Below are positions 10,849 through 22,027 of a stretch of 64,000 nucleotides of DNA, one piece after another. The position numbers were made by a program, and so were the translations under genes. The first letter of the stretch is position 1. Every line of letters begins with the position of its first letter. Location of the stretch: contig CM072525.1 of assembly GCA_036898135.1 (NCBI GenBank), positions 55,752,367-55,816,366 on the forward strand. The letters run 5' to 3'. This DNA comes from Oncomelania hupensis. Its lineage: Eukaryota; Mollusca; Gastropoda; Littorinimorpha; Pomatiopsidae. Below the pieces are notes generated by a model. It made no database searches and had not been told where the DNA came from. It saw nothing but the letters and a program-made list of their open reading frames with translations.

Positions 10849-11375
10849 TTAGTTAGTCATTGTTTATATCAGCGGACTGCAAATAGCCAAATCAAGTAAC
10901 AACTTGGTTGAAAGAGGACTCAGCCCTTATAAGTATAAAAGATGTGCTGAAACAACTCCAACTGTAGGATTATCACTGAAGGTCACTATATATACAAAAA
11001 AAGCATCTGAACGCTGAGGCTTCACTCTGTTTTATCGAACCTCCTTTACAAAAACAAAATAGAATATAATCATTATAAAATATTAACAAAACACATACAT
11101 ATAAAATGCCTGTGTTGCTAAATAATAATACCATAGAAAGCCCTAGTGACCATTTGGCAGAAAGCGTCCAGTAGCCCCAAACACAAACGAAGAATTTTGG
11201 GAGAGTTTTCAAGAAAAAAGGTAGGTGACTGGTCTAACGAAGAAGATAGTAGATTTATAGAACAGATTAGGAATGAGAAAGAACAAATGAAAATGACAGA
11301 AACAGAGGTAATTTAAAGCACTAAATTTTTACAAAGTGGTGATTATAGTTATATACAGAAACCCCCGAATGTCCA
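10849..11375 (-). mobile_element. Unclassified retroposon copy 1
   Basis: Read on the minus strand, it starts near 11375 with GGGGGTTTCTGTATATAA and ends near 10849 with CCGCTGATATAAACAATGACTAACT. It matches the family described at 52465-53021 along most of its length. Target-site duplications are not clear. Confidence 0.8.
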
Positions 11376-12011
11376 ACCAGGCTCAAGAAATTAATGGAAT
11401 TATGGAGTTTACAATATGGGAAAAGTATAGCAATCACACTTCAAATGATGTAAGAAATTTAGTGATGCAAAAAGTAATAAAATGCTTTAGGTCTCATTTT
11501 ACGAATGAAACGAAATGCTTTTAAAACCACATTTTTACCAGGCGTGAAGTGTAGAATTTTGCAGCCAACAAACTGACCTTTACCTTTCTTTATTTCTCTG
11601 TAATTAAAAAACAATAGTACTTATGATTCCTGATATTGTAAAAGGAAATAATATTAACATCATTTTGAAGATTGTTCGACTGATGTTGCTGTGGCAAAAT
11701 GTTTAACATAACCGATGTCGACTGTATTCTGATCCTTAAACAAAACAATGTGTGAGAATTGTTGTGAATGCATGTTAGTTGTGAGATATATGTGCGTCCG
11801 ATGTTTGCTTTACTTTATTCATTATGTATTGTCTTTTAATATTTTATTTTATACATTCTTTATATTTTATTTTATTTGTTGTTGTTGATGGTGGTGGTGG
11901 CCGTTGTCATTAAATATAATTGTGGTGACGACAATATGTTGTAAAGAAGTGCAACAAAATTATGCTTTTGATTGAAGCGAACGGGAGTCCTCTCTGGGCT
12001 ATGGCGGATGC
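11376..12011 (+). other. Upstream region of the Ubl-Death gene
   Basis: AT-rich, with no coding frame. It should contain the promoter and 5' UTR of the gene starting at 12012. A stop in the gene's frame at 11973-11975 and no good acceptor after it make the segment just before 12012 likely 5' UTR. No TATA box was assigned. Confidence 0.35.
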
Positions 12012-12168
12012 ATGATCAACCACACAATGATGGAGCCGCTGGACTGCCAAGGGAGTGTGACAGACGAGAGCGTCTTCAGCGAACTTGCTGCATTTGCCCA
12101 AGCACGCACCGCCCTCCAAGACCCAGACTTAACCCAAAACTTCCTGGAAGGAGTCGAGATTGGCCACG
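12012..12168 (+). CDS. Ubl-Death gene exon 1
   Basis: It starts at ATG 12012; further in-frame ATGs at 12027 and 12030 are possible starts. It encodes an acidic N-terminus with TDESVFSELAAFAQARTAL and ends at GGCCACG before GTAGGT. The phase-1 end pairs exactly with exon 2 at 15065. Confidence 0.65.
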
Positions 12169-15100
12169 GTAGGTCAAGGCTGTCATTGAATTTCTGGTTG
12201 TTTATGAGTGGATGAAACGAAGGTTACAATGCGCAGCGACAATAAACTTAACGCTTACATCATTTTCTATTGGTATAATTAAAACTGCGGAAATTTACTA
12301 CCTTTCAAAACCGGGTGTGCTGATGGGGGAGTATGAACCCGCCCATGTTAATCTCGCCCCGATAGGAATAGCCAGAATAATATATTATATATGCCTTCAA
12401 CCGAGTTGTAATCTACTTGTCGCCTTTACCTCCTTGTGGGGCATGCAGAATTTCCAGACGTTGGTGACAGGCTAATTCCTATGCATTGTGATCCGTGAAT
12501 CTGTATTTGGATACAAGAGACACTCCCTTTGGGTTTTTCAGTCTTCTTAAACTGTAAGGTGTCCAGCTGACAGAGAGTGACAACAACGTATTACATTACA
12601 TGATTATTGCTTTAGGTCCAGCTGACAGAGAGTGACAACAACGTATTACATTACATGATTAGTGCTTTAGGTCCAGCTGACAGAGAGTGACAACAACGTA
12701 TTATATTACATGATTATTGCTTTAGGTCCAGCTGACAGAGTGTGACAACAACGTATTACATTACATGACTATTGCTTTAGGTCCAGCGGACAGAGAGTGA
12801 CAACAACGTATTACATGACATGATTAGTGCTTTAGGTCCAGCTGACAGACAGTGACAACAACGTATTACATTACATGATTAGTGCTTTAGGTCCAGCTGA
12901 CAGAGAGTGACAACAACGTATTACATTACATGATTATTGCTTTAGGTCCAGCTGACAGACAGTGACAACAACGTATTACATTACATGATTATTGCTTTAG
13001 GTCCAGCGGACAGAGTGACAACAACGTATTACATTACATCATTAGTGCTTTAGGTCCAGCTGACAGAGAGTGACAACAACGTATTACATTACATGATTAT
13101 TGCTTTAGGTCCAGCTGACAGAGAGTGACAACAACGTATTACATTACATGATTATTGCTTTAGGTCCAGCGGACAGAGTGACAACAACGTATTACATTAC
13201 ATCATTAGTGCTTTAGGTCCAGCTGACAGAGAGTGACAACAACGTATTACATTACATGAGTAGTGCTTTAGGTCCAGCTGACAGAGAGTGACAACAACGT
13301 ATTACATTACATGATTAGTGCTTTAGGTCCAGCTGACAGAGAGTGACAACAACGTATTACATTACATGATTAGTGCTTTAGGTCCAGCTGACAGAGAGTG
13401 ACAACAACGTATTACATTACATGAGTAGTGCTTTAGGTCCAGCTGACAGAGAGTGACAACAACGTATTACATTACATGAGTAGTGCTTTAGGTCCAGCTG
13501 ACAGAGAGTGACAACAACGTATTACATTACATGAGTAGTGCTTTAGGTCCAGCTGACAGAGAGTGACAACAACGTATTACAGTACATGATTATTGCTTTA
13601 GGTCCAGCGGACAGAGAGTGACAACAACGTATTACATTACATGAGTAGTGCTTTAGGTCCAGCTGACAGAGAGTGACAACAACGTATTACATTACATCAT
13701 TATTGCTTTAGGTCCAGCGGACGACAAGAACGTATTGGAAAGGCGCATACGATAACACTATGAAAAGTAGTGAATGCTAGTCACATTTAAATGGATCACT
13801 CAAGCAAGATCAATAATGTTCAGCCCTTTGAGAAAACAATTTACAAAAGCTTTGCTTAATGCCTTTAAAAAATCATTTTACAGTAGATTTCATGTCATGT
13901 GAACTGATATCGTTTGGGTTCAGTTTATCAAGTTCACTCCATGGTCAGTTGGAAGATACCCTGGCGAGATACACCTACTAACCGGGGCGAGAGAGTACTC
14001 CAGCTGAAATCGATGATGCGGATCCGTTAACACGCTAGAACAATGACCGAGGCCAGTCGTTATCTCCCCAGCTTAACACCCAAACAGTGGTCAGTGGTGA
14101 TCTTGACCAAAAAGGTTACACATGTTATTTTCTGTATATGGGAGGGGACAGGGGATAGCGAGGATCTTGTTAATAAAAAAAAGCAGCTTTGTGTTAGTAC
14201 ACTGTAATGAATGAACCAATCAATCTTGCTCTGATAAAACAAGTAAATGACAAATGACTTTTACAATTCACTGCCCGATTCTCACAACCATTTAAAAACA
14301 GCAATCAAACCTGTCACAACATAACTGTATTACAACATTTGCGTAACTCCATTTACAACCGACTCCTAAATTTAAACTTAATTCTTGTTGAGTCAGATAC
14401 TGTAGCCTCATTTATTTAAAAGAACATTTCTTACCATTTTATTGTTGTAATATATTTTTATACACTGATGGCTATTTTATTGATTTATTAATTTGTAACT
14501 TTGGTTCAATTTATTCAGATAGTAGTACTTTTCTTAATATTGTTGCATTCTCCACCTTTATTACACGTATCTGTTTCTGACTATTTTACAGACTTCATAT
14601 GTTGTATGTTGATGGTTTGTGTGCTGCTTGGTGGAGGACTGCAAGTGTGGTTTGGTTGCGGGTGTGTAGGTGTGATAGTTGCCGATGGCCTGGAAGCTTT
14701 GTTACGAATGGGGTTGTGTGACGTGTCTGTAGAGGTAAAAGTGTGCCTGATTTTACTGTTCAGGAAAACATTATTTATTGCTCAGTGTAAAATGTGATAT
14801 ATACAGAATTGGGTGTTATATTAGTTGTTTTTTTATTAATATTTTTCTTAGTATTGTCCTTGTAAATGGAATTGTCACAGCACAACCAAATTTCCTTGTA
14901 ATTAATGGGACAATTAATATATATTGACTGTTGAGTTTTGAATCTTTTACAGTGAACGTTCTAGAATAAACCAATGGTCTAGGATCTTGGATCTTAAATA
15001 TTAAATTCGGCGTTTTCCTTTGTTTTTCTCCATGTACAAATCACAATTGTCTGTTGATTTTCAGTTCCATTACGTGATGGCAAAACACAGTTCCGTGCAA

Positions 15101-18100
15101 TTCAACAACAGGGCTACAACAGCGATAATATACGGGTAGCGACTAGGCTGTTCCTAATGAATGGCAAAAATTGTGCAAATGAAAGAATGATTCCCTTGCC
15201 AAAGGATTTGAAAGAAGTGGCCAATTTATTGGGGGCAGATACCTTGGAGCAAGAAGAGATGGTCCTGGAGGGTATTCGTACCATAGTGTCAGGCACCAGG
15301 GTCGATGACCTTCACCTGTTCGTCAAAGCTGGGTCGTCTTTGTACTGCTTGAAGGTCAAGGGCAACACGAGCCCTCAGTCAATTATTGAGCAAGTTCAGC
15401 AATTCCGGATTGAGCAGTCACCCAGAAGTAGGGCGATATATTTTCCTTTCGATGCAACTCCAAAGAGAAAACCATCTGCTACTGCTAAGCCAGTGTGCTT
15501 ACTTTACAACGATCAGCCCCTGAGGTCAAACGTCATGGATCTTCCCAGGTTTAGCCTGTTAGTTATAGCCCTAAACGTGATTCTGGAATGGCGCATCTCG
15601 CACCGCTTCGCGCTGTTCTGCGACAAACGTTACTTTTTAAGCTGCAGGACGGTCGAACCTCTGCCTGAAGTTAAGCAACAATTTCTGCAAGTGTACAGCC
15701 AAGTGGAGTCGACCACATGCCTGTGCCCTGAAGCTGTGTGGTTCACGCAAGACAACAAGGTAATAACTGATAAACTTCTACGGAAAACATTTAACTCTAT
15801 CGTCACACGCGCTTTAGAAGAAGGTGACATGACCATGACTCCGGAAGACAAATCTCTTCTCGTCCTTTTACCAGATCATAGTTACCCTGACAAGGCGTAC
15901 ATCGAGGTCTTTGTGCATTTCCAACCGGCAAATGCTCTCTGCGTGGAGCTGGAACTGAAAGATGAGAACAAATCCCAGGATGGTCCAGTGGTCGTTTTAC
16001 CGCCACAGGCGTCAGAGAAAGATGTTCGTGACGAGGTGTCCAAGGTTGTAAGGAAGGAAGCCATCAGCCTGCGCATCTCCATCGGACCACTGAAGCTAGG
16101 TAGCGTGGTGGACCTGGAGAAGGACCTTTCCTTGCCGGGCAGCAAGATCTACGTGTCACCCAAGAAGAAGATGACACTGAGCGTCAGTGTGGTGAAATGC
16201 CCTTCCCCAAATGAGGGCCGACAAGTTCTGCAGGTGTTCGTATACTCATATGACTTTGTGGAGACCATGAAAAGGGACTTGTCATGGAGACTGCAGGTGC
16301 CTCTGTACCAGGTGGAAATTTTTCTCCACGGGCAATCGTTGATATACAGCAAGACGTTCTCTGAAAATCGCATCAGGAACAGGGATTTTTTGGAGGCCAA
16401 AGTGTATGTCAACCGACTGGAAATGTCAGTTCGGATGCCAAACGGACGCAAGTATAAAATTCTTGTCGACGACTGCCTGTCTTTTACTGTGAGATGCGTC
16501 AAAGCCTTCGCTCGAACTTTAGGAGAAGTGGAAAGTTTCCATGACTGTGAAGTCAGTGCTATTGTGAAAGACCACGTCGTTTCGGACGATGATATTCTAG
16601 GGGAGATTTTGGGCGAGCCTCCAATTCTGCTGCTGGTGCGGGTTGAAAACGTGTGCTTTACCTCAGTGTACCCAGGCAAAATGGTGGTCATCCACTCCAA
16701 TTCTGATGGCACAGTTAACCAGCACGTCCTCGCTATGTCTGACGGCGAGACTGTCTTTCATGGTAAGTGCTTTCTAACTTACCATTCACCATGTACATAA
16801 CGTCTGCTAATTTATCATAGGTCTACACACGATGTCAATGCAGTGCATGTATTTACTCGATGTGGTACTAAATTGTAATTAAGAGAAAGACGGGTAATAT
16901 GAAAGGGAGTGTAATATGAAACATGACCTTTCCAGTTATAATAAAACACCAGTGTTGTCATCTCTGTGACTCGCCTCAAGTCTAGATCTACACTCCATTT
17001 CAAATTACTCGACGTTCCTTTACTATCAAAGTAGCAACGATTACAAGTATTAACGAGCCTTGCATTTTTATTTCAAATACTTTCTGGTGACAGAGAGTGC
17101 AATTTAGTCAGAAAAGAATTTCGATGAAAATTGTTCCTCTGTTCATTAGGCCAAAACCTTCAACGACTGGACGATGAGCTGACTGATCTGATAGTGAAGA
17201 GGCGCCAAGCAGTGGGTCCCAGATCATCTGTACCAGGCATTCAGGTCAAGCTGGAGGACGTGTTTGACAACCTCCGTGGTCGACCAGTCAACAACAGCCT
17301 GGGTTCCAGCCCAGCCAACTCCGTGTCCTCCGTTTCCACAAACCCGGGATATAACAGGGCCACGCCAAGCACTGTACCTCCAGAGGTCAAGGTCACGCAC
17401 CAGCAGATTACGAGCACTCCTACCAAAGGTTGCCTTGCCAGAAAATCCACCTCCGTTCGCTTTACTCTTGGCAGCTCTGCATCCGACCTAGGCGATCTCC
17501 AGGCTGATGTTTGTCAGTCAAACCAAAGCTTCGAAGAGACGTTAATTTCAAGGTCAGAGGCCAATACCCTCACTAAAAACGAAGAGGACAACGAGAGCAG
17601 CAGTACCCAAACAGGAAGCACCGTGAGGATCCGACAGAGAAGCCGTTCTGGCGATGGCAAAAACAAAGCAACAGATCCGGCTGTTGATCCTAACAGAACC
17701 TGCCAAAGCGCGCCCCCATCTTCGATTTACGAGACTAACAATATTCTGGCTACCCGCGTCCAGCGCAGTGATAGCGACTCTGCAGTCATGCGCCGCATAA
17801 CACTGGAAAACTGTGTTCAGGATCCAGATGGGACCTACACGTACCGACAGGACACCTCGTCAGAGATACGTGGACTTACTCTAGCCATGGCCAAGGACAC
17901 AATGCTTTCCCGCCCATGTATGGCAGCAACGTACTCGCCAGCTAGAAGAGACAGCCGCTCACTGACGCCTCTGCAAACCCTGGACGAGCAGAGTCAGACG
18001 CCAGTGTCAATGGATCCTGCATACATACGTGAGTAGTACTAGTAGTATGTGTTTACATGTGTTACGTCTCTTTGCCTTCCCCCCTCCCCCCCCCCCAAAA

Positions 18101-20540
18101 AAAAAAAGAAAAAAAAAAGAAAGAAAAGGTTGTGTAGCTGTAGAAGTAAAAAAAAAGTAGGTTGATTTAGTTAGTTATTCATTGCTTATAGGGTCCAGTG
18201 GACTGCAAAGATCAGGACCACAACTTGGCTGAAAGAGGACTCACCCCTGATCCGCATAAAAGATCTGCTGAAACAACCCTAGTAGTAACACTGACGGCAG
18301 GCCACCTACATTACATTACATGACATAATTGTTGCTTTAGATCCAGCGGACTCTTCCGAGCCAAATCAGGACCGGACAACCCCCAATCCGCATAAAAGAT
18401 CATTATAAATTATCAACAAAACATATACATATAAAATGCCCACATTGCTAAATAATAACATCATAGTGACCACCTGGCAGAAAGTGTCCAATATTCCCAA
18501 GCTGATCCAACAGACCTCATACACAAACAAGGAGTCTTGTCCCGGAAGAGTTTTCAAGAAAAAGGGTAGGCGACTGGTCTAGCGAAGAAGAAGATAGTAC
18601 AGCAGATTGATAGAACAGAGCAGAAATGAGAAAGAGCAAATGAGAAAGACAGCGACAGTGGAAATTTAAAGCACTAAATTTCCAGAAAGTGGGGATACTA
18701 TTTATACTGAAACCCCCGGCACCCCAACGGGGGTAGGCAGGCCACCAGCCGGCCAATTTACAATAAAGACACCTCATGAAGGGGACCCTGAGGCTATAGT
18801 ATACCCTAATTTATGGAACCCCCGTTTATAAAAACAAAATAGAATATAAACACCATTAAAAGAAAGAAAGAAAGAAAGAAATTTCTCTTATATAGCGCAC
18901 TTACAAGCTCAGAGAGCTTCTCAAGGCGCTGGCCCGTAATATCCAGCAATCACAAAATAGTTTGCTGAAGTCAGGATTCGAACCCACGTCGCCCAAGACG
19001 CACTCACACACCATTATGAAATAATTTACAAAAAATATACCTAGAAAATGCCTACATTGCTACATAATTTATGGAACCCCGTTTATAAAAACAAAACAGA
19101 ATATAAACACCATTATGAAATATTTACAAAAAATATACCTAGAAAATGCCTATATTGCTAAATAATGACAAACTATTAATATATAAAAAAAATACCTAGA
19201 AAATGCCTACATTGCTAAATAATAAGAAAGCCCTAGTGCCCATTTGGCAAAAAAGCATCCAGTAGACCCAAGCTGACTCAACAGACCCCAAACACAAATG
19301 AGTTTTAGGACAGTTTTCAATTTTTAAAAAAAAGGTAGATGACTGATCTAGCAAAGAAGATAGTACATTGATAGAACAGATTCGGAACGAGAAAGAACAA
19401 ATGAGAACAGAAATAGTGGTAAATAAAGCATATTTTCAGAAAGTGGGGATACTATTTATACCGAAACCCCCGGCGCTCCCACGAGGGGGAGTGGAGGGGG
19501 AGGGGGGTTATGTCAACCTGTTACCTTAAAATGCATTTACTAGTAAAATATATAATGGGTTGTTCCTATAAAAAGTTGGATGTTGAGGAGGAGAGACAGC
19601 AAGGACACATTTTGACAGGACCTGCTTCACCACAACACTGCCCATCTCCTTTTCCTCAGTGCTTGTTCTTTTAGGATTAGTTTACTTATTCTTGCTGTTT
19701 TATTTACAATTACAATGCCCAATGGGTTTTCAAATCTAGTTAAATTCTTCAAGTTAAGAGCAAATTTTGTACAATGAATACAACAAGTTTGTTTTATTTG
19801 ATTTAGTTAAATAGTAATGGACACCACTGGCAAGTTAGTCTCTTTCTAGGCAAGTTAGTCACAGACAAGAACACTGTGTTAATGGAAAGCAAGCCGTTTG
19901 ATGTTTAATACAAGGTTAAATAAATGCCTTCTATTCAACAGACGTGAAGGAACGTGTCGTTCGTGCCATCGCTCAGCAGCTGGGACCTGGATACATGATC
20001 ATCCGGGCTCTCAATGTTACAGACGTGGGTATACGATTATCACTAATCAGTTCTTCCTGTGAGACAACGTTAGAAATGTCTGTCAAGAAGTCTTACCCAA
20101 ATAGAGGACTTGGCTGCAGTATTATAAAATCATCCTGAGTACCTTTTTGGCAGCAGTACCTCTCTCCCATCTCCTCTCTCCAGTGGTATGAATGCTGGAA
20201 AGGGTTAAATTGGCTACGTCCAGTATATCCATGCCATTGGTAGTTATAGTGAAGGCATATAGCCATTTCCCACTGTGGTTATCTCCTCTTACGTTTGTGT
20301 TGTACAATTGTTACAGCCCATTATAGCTCAGGCCAAGACAGAGCACCCCCATGACTTGGCCGAGAGGAACATGTTTCTTCTTCGCTACTGGTGCACCAGC
20401 TGTGGATCCAAGGCCACTAAAGAGGTCCTGAAGAAAACCCTGGCAGAGAACGGGCGCATGGATCTGGCAGAGTTAGTCGATACGCTGGACCCTGATGTAG
20501 TTCCTCCCAATGACCCAGGGCCCGCTGGATCAACCAGCAC
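12012..20540 (+). CDS. Ubl-like/Death-domain gene (paralogue B), five exons, 3' end not found
   Basis: Exons are 12012-12168, 15065-16762, 17150-18028, 19942-20024 and 20317-20540. Every junction has GT and AG, and phases (1, 1, 1, 0) match, giving 1013 codons plus two bases before a donor GTATGT at 20541. Residues about 341-414, 439-503 and 505-582 look like three beta-grasp (ubiquitin-like) modules, judged from strand-helix-strand patterns such as VFVYSYDFVETMKRDL...VEIFLHGQ. Residues about 619-911 are a Ser/Thr/Pro-rich linker. Residues about 912-1000 form a death domain. I recognise no named orthologue; a signalling adaptor joining homotypic death interactions to ubiquitin-like surfaces is inference. 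The terminal exon was not located. Adjacent paralogue A ends upstream. Confidence 0.75.
12561..13725. repeat. 55-bp satellite, about 21 units
   Basis: The unit begins GTCCAGCTGACAGAGAGTGA and ends TGATTATTGCTTTAG. Units are mostly 55 bp with scattered substitutions (GATTAGT, GAGTAGT, CAGCGGACAG) and two shorter units lacking GAGA. The segment ATTACATTACATGATTATTGCTTTAGGTCCAGC (here in two parts: ATTACATTACATGATTATTG and CTTTAGGTCCAGC) is the 3' end of the retroposon family. It lies in intron 1 of the Ubl-Death gene. Confidence 0.95.
13726..15064 (+). other. Remainder of Ubl-Death intron 1
   Basis: AT-rich sequence without a recognised element. The ORF at 14501-14797 is hydrophobic with no start context or homology that I recognise, and is treated as chance. 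The intron ends in TTGATTTTCAG. Confidence 0.5.
15065..16762 (+). CDS. Ubl-Death gene exon 2 (ubiquitin-like modules)
   Basis: This 1698-bp exon is open throughout. The frame is open upstream of the ATG at 15157 back to the acceptor at 15063-15064, and it joins exon 1 in phase, so that ATG is not the start. Codons favour a coding pattern unlike the AT-rich flanks. Three consecutive stretches (about 15930-16150, 16224-16415 and 16420-16655) have ubiquitin-like alternation, with the last reading SVRMPNGRKYKILVDD. The first 280 residues are less clear and may hold one more such module. It ends at TTTCATG before GTAAGT. Confidence 0.8.
16763..17149 (+). other. Ubl-Death intron 2
   Basis: A 387-bp intron from GTAAGT to CATTAG. 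Nothing else is seen in it. Confidence 0.75.
17150..18028 (+). CDS. Ubl-Death gene exon 3 (linker)
   Basis: An 879-bp exon joined in phase on both sides. It opens with a short helical segment, LQRLDDELTDLIVKRRQAV, and is then rich in Ser, Thr, Pro, Asn and Arg. Stretches such as RIRQRSRSGDGK and RRDSRSLTPLQTL look like phosphorylatable disordered linker. It ends before GTGAGT. Confidence 0.8.
18307..18735 (-). mobile_element. Retroposon copy 3, inserted in copy 2
   Basis: It is flanked by an 11-bp duplication, GGCAGGCCACC, at 18296-18306 and 18736-18746. On the minus strand it begins TACCCCCGTTGGGGTGCC and ends in (TGTAA)n. About 150 bp of the middle, present in other copies, is missing. Confidence 0.9.
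18850..19010 (-). mobile_element. tRNA-derived SINE fragment
   Basis: On the minus strand a B-box-like GGGTTCGAATCC (near 18970) is followed by GCCAGCGCCTTGAGAAGCTC and GCGCTATATAAGAG, then (TTTC)n. The last two are the common SINE 3' end in this window. Confidence 0.75.
19501..19941 (+). other. Remainder of intron 3
   Basis: No element or coding frame recognised. It ends with a pyrimidine-containing tract and CAACAG. Confidence 0.5.
19942..20024 (+). CDS. Ubl-Death gene exon 4 (start of death domain)
   Basis: An 83-bp exon reading HVKERVVRAIAQQLGPGYM then IIRALNVTD, matching helices 1 and 2 of a death domain. Acceptor CAACAG and donor GTGGGT; phase 0 at the 3' end joins exon 5. Confidence 0.75.
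20317..20540 (+). CDS. Ubl-Death gene exon 5 (rest of death domain)
   Basis: It follows TTGTTACAG and encodes HPHDLAERNMFLLRYWC and GSKATKEVLKKTLAENGRM, then a Pro/Gly tail. The preferred end is a donor at GTATGT (20541). If that donor is not used, the frame stays open through a CT repeat into GIY-YIG relic sequence and stops at 20793. Confidence 0.75.
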
Positions 20541-20560
20541 GTATGTCATAAGAAGCGACA

Positions 20561-20567
<7 letters not shown>

Positions 20568-20623
<56 letters not shown>

Positions 20624-20640
20624 ATTATATATATATACCA
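20568..20640. repeat. CT and AT microsatellite
   Basis: (CT)n at about 20568-20624 followed by ATATATATAT. It joins exon 5 to the GIY-YIG relic. Confidence 0.95.
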
Positions 20641-21005
20641 CAGCATCTGAGGTGTAATACCCCCAACACAGTGTATGTTGTGATATGTAATGAGCACAAG
20701 GATTTTATTTACAGGGGGTCGACTGTAAATTTGAAAACAAGGTGGGCTGGACACAAAAGTGATGGCCAAGACAGGAAAATCCCAAAAATGTAGGGTAGCA
20801 CGGCACTGCAATTCCCTTCAGCACCCGGATGATCCAACCTTGTCTTATTTGGCTATATTTGCGATCGAGTTTGTTCAGCAAGAAGAAGAGCTACTACAGA
20901 GAGAGAGATTTTTTTGCAGGATAACTTGGGCACATTACTCAGTGAGGGTAATGAGAGGCAGGATTTTGGAGTGTTGTTGAAAAGTCGGATTCATTACCGG
21001 GATTA
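20641..21005 (+). pseudogene. Penelope-like GIY-YIG endonuclease relic
   Basis: The first frame gives NTVYVVICNEHKDFIYRGST then KTRWAGHKSD, a GIY-YIG domain with YRG in place of YIG. The next frame gives KCRVARHCNSLQHPDD and LLQRERFF. A third gives RQDFGVLLKSRIHYRD before a TAA near 21005. The three frames in order match the tail of Penelope-like elements carrying a GIY-YIG module, so at least two frameshifts have occurred. No reverse transcriptase was seen upstream. Confidence 0.7.
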
Positions 21006-21515
21006 AAGACTCTGTAAGATGAATATTTAGAACTGTATGTAGATCCTTAAGTTTAGCATAATATATTTAGGATAGGTTGATAGTGTTTAGAATGTGCAGT
21101 GTCTTGTGTGTGTGGGAAGAGGGTGGGGGGAGAGGGGAGGAAGGGTTTGGAGGGGAGGAGTTTGTTAGTTTGTACATTTTTATAATTTTTTAATAATTAA
21201 TTTTTTTAAAATTTATTATTTAATTTATTTATTTGGTTGGGAGTAACTTTGGTAGTAGTTTTGATGAGATGTATAGTTTATAGATGTTATTGTGTATGTG
21301 TATAATGTTGGTAGTTATGTGGTTATGGAGTAGTGGGAAATGTAGGTGTGGGGTTTAGTCAACGGTTTTGATTATGGATTCAAAGTGATTGAGAACATGG
21401 TAATTAAGTTTTGAAAATGTTGGTGTTATTATTATGATACTTTGTATCTGTCTCTCTCTCTCTTTTCTCTCTCTCCCCCCTTGCCCCCCCACCCCCCGCC
21501 AACCCCCACCCCTCC
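21006..21515. other. G/T-rich non-coding DNA
   Basis: Possible 3' part of the Penelope-like relic. No coding signal. It ends in CT and C-rich runs. Confidence 0.4.
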
Positions 21516-21583
21516 TGGTCCTGATTTGGCTCGGAAGAGTCCGCTGGACGTAAAGCAATAATCTTGTATTGTATTGTATTGTC
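21516..21583 (+). mobile_element. Retroposon 3' fragment, plus strand
   Basis: GGTCCTGATTTGGCTCGGAA, then GAGTCCGCTGGACGTAAAGC and a (TATTG)n tail. This is the only copy in the window on the plus strand, and it is truncated at its 5' end. Confidence 0.85.
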
Positions 21584-21794
21584 TCCCCCCCCCCCTCCTC
21601 TCTCCCACTTCTGTTTTTCTCCACATATATGTGGTTGTGGGTTTGTGTATGTGTGTGGTTGTGTGTGCGGGTTTTTATAATAGAGTTGTGATCATGTTCA
21701 TTCGTTATATATGTGTGGTATTTTGTGAATTATAGTCATGAATTCTGTTACTGTATTAGGTAAAACGTTTTGCACATTATCACACTGACATAGT

Positions 21795-21900
21795 AATGCC
21801 CTAAAGAAGGTTATTACAAACCGAAAATTTGGCAAAATCAAATTGAGTGGTAAACATTTTGTTGTTTTGAAGTGTTTTATGTTGATTGATTGATTGATTG
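21795..21900 (+). other. Penelope-type hammerhead-like motif and 3' tail
   Basis: CTAAAGAAGGTTATTACAAA followed by CCGAAAATTT has the order CTNANGA, a GGTT/AACC stem, then GAAA, as in Penelope-element hammerhead ribozymes, but with the G of CTGA changed to A. The tail CAAATTGAGTGGTAAACATT recurs with small changes at 27078. Confidence 0.4.
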
Positions 21901-22027
21901 ATTGTTGCTAGTGTTTTATGTTATGTGTGTGTGTGTGAATATATATAAAGAATAAAATGTATTTATTTTGACAAGTGATTATAAGGGACACATGGAAAAA
22001 GCCCAAATTCAGGAATATAGTACAGAA

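Larger units (their letters stand above)
18172..19500 (-). mobile_element. Retroposon copy 2 (outer), split by nested insertions
   Basis: The 3' part lies at 18172-18306 and the 5' part from about 18736 to 19500. A second copy is inserted at 18307-18735 and a tRNA-derived SINE at about 18850-19010. The segment with TTTATAAAAACAAAA and ACCTAGAAAATGCCTA is locally repeated three times between 18815 and 19210. It lies in intron 3 of the Ubl-Death gene. Confidence 0.8.

Noticed and set aside
14501..14797. 98-codon hydrophobic ORF
   Set aside because: It lies in an intron, has no recognisable domain and has AT-rich composition like its surroundings.
15157..16800. ATG at 15157 as a gene start and stop at 16800 as a single-exon gene
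   Set aside because: The frame is open upstream to a splice acceptor that fits exon 1, and the last residues lie past a consensus donor at 16763.
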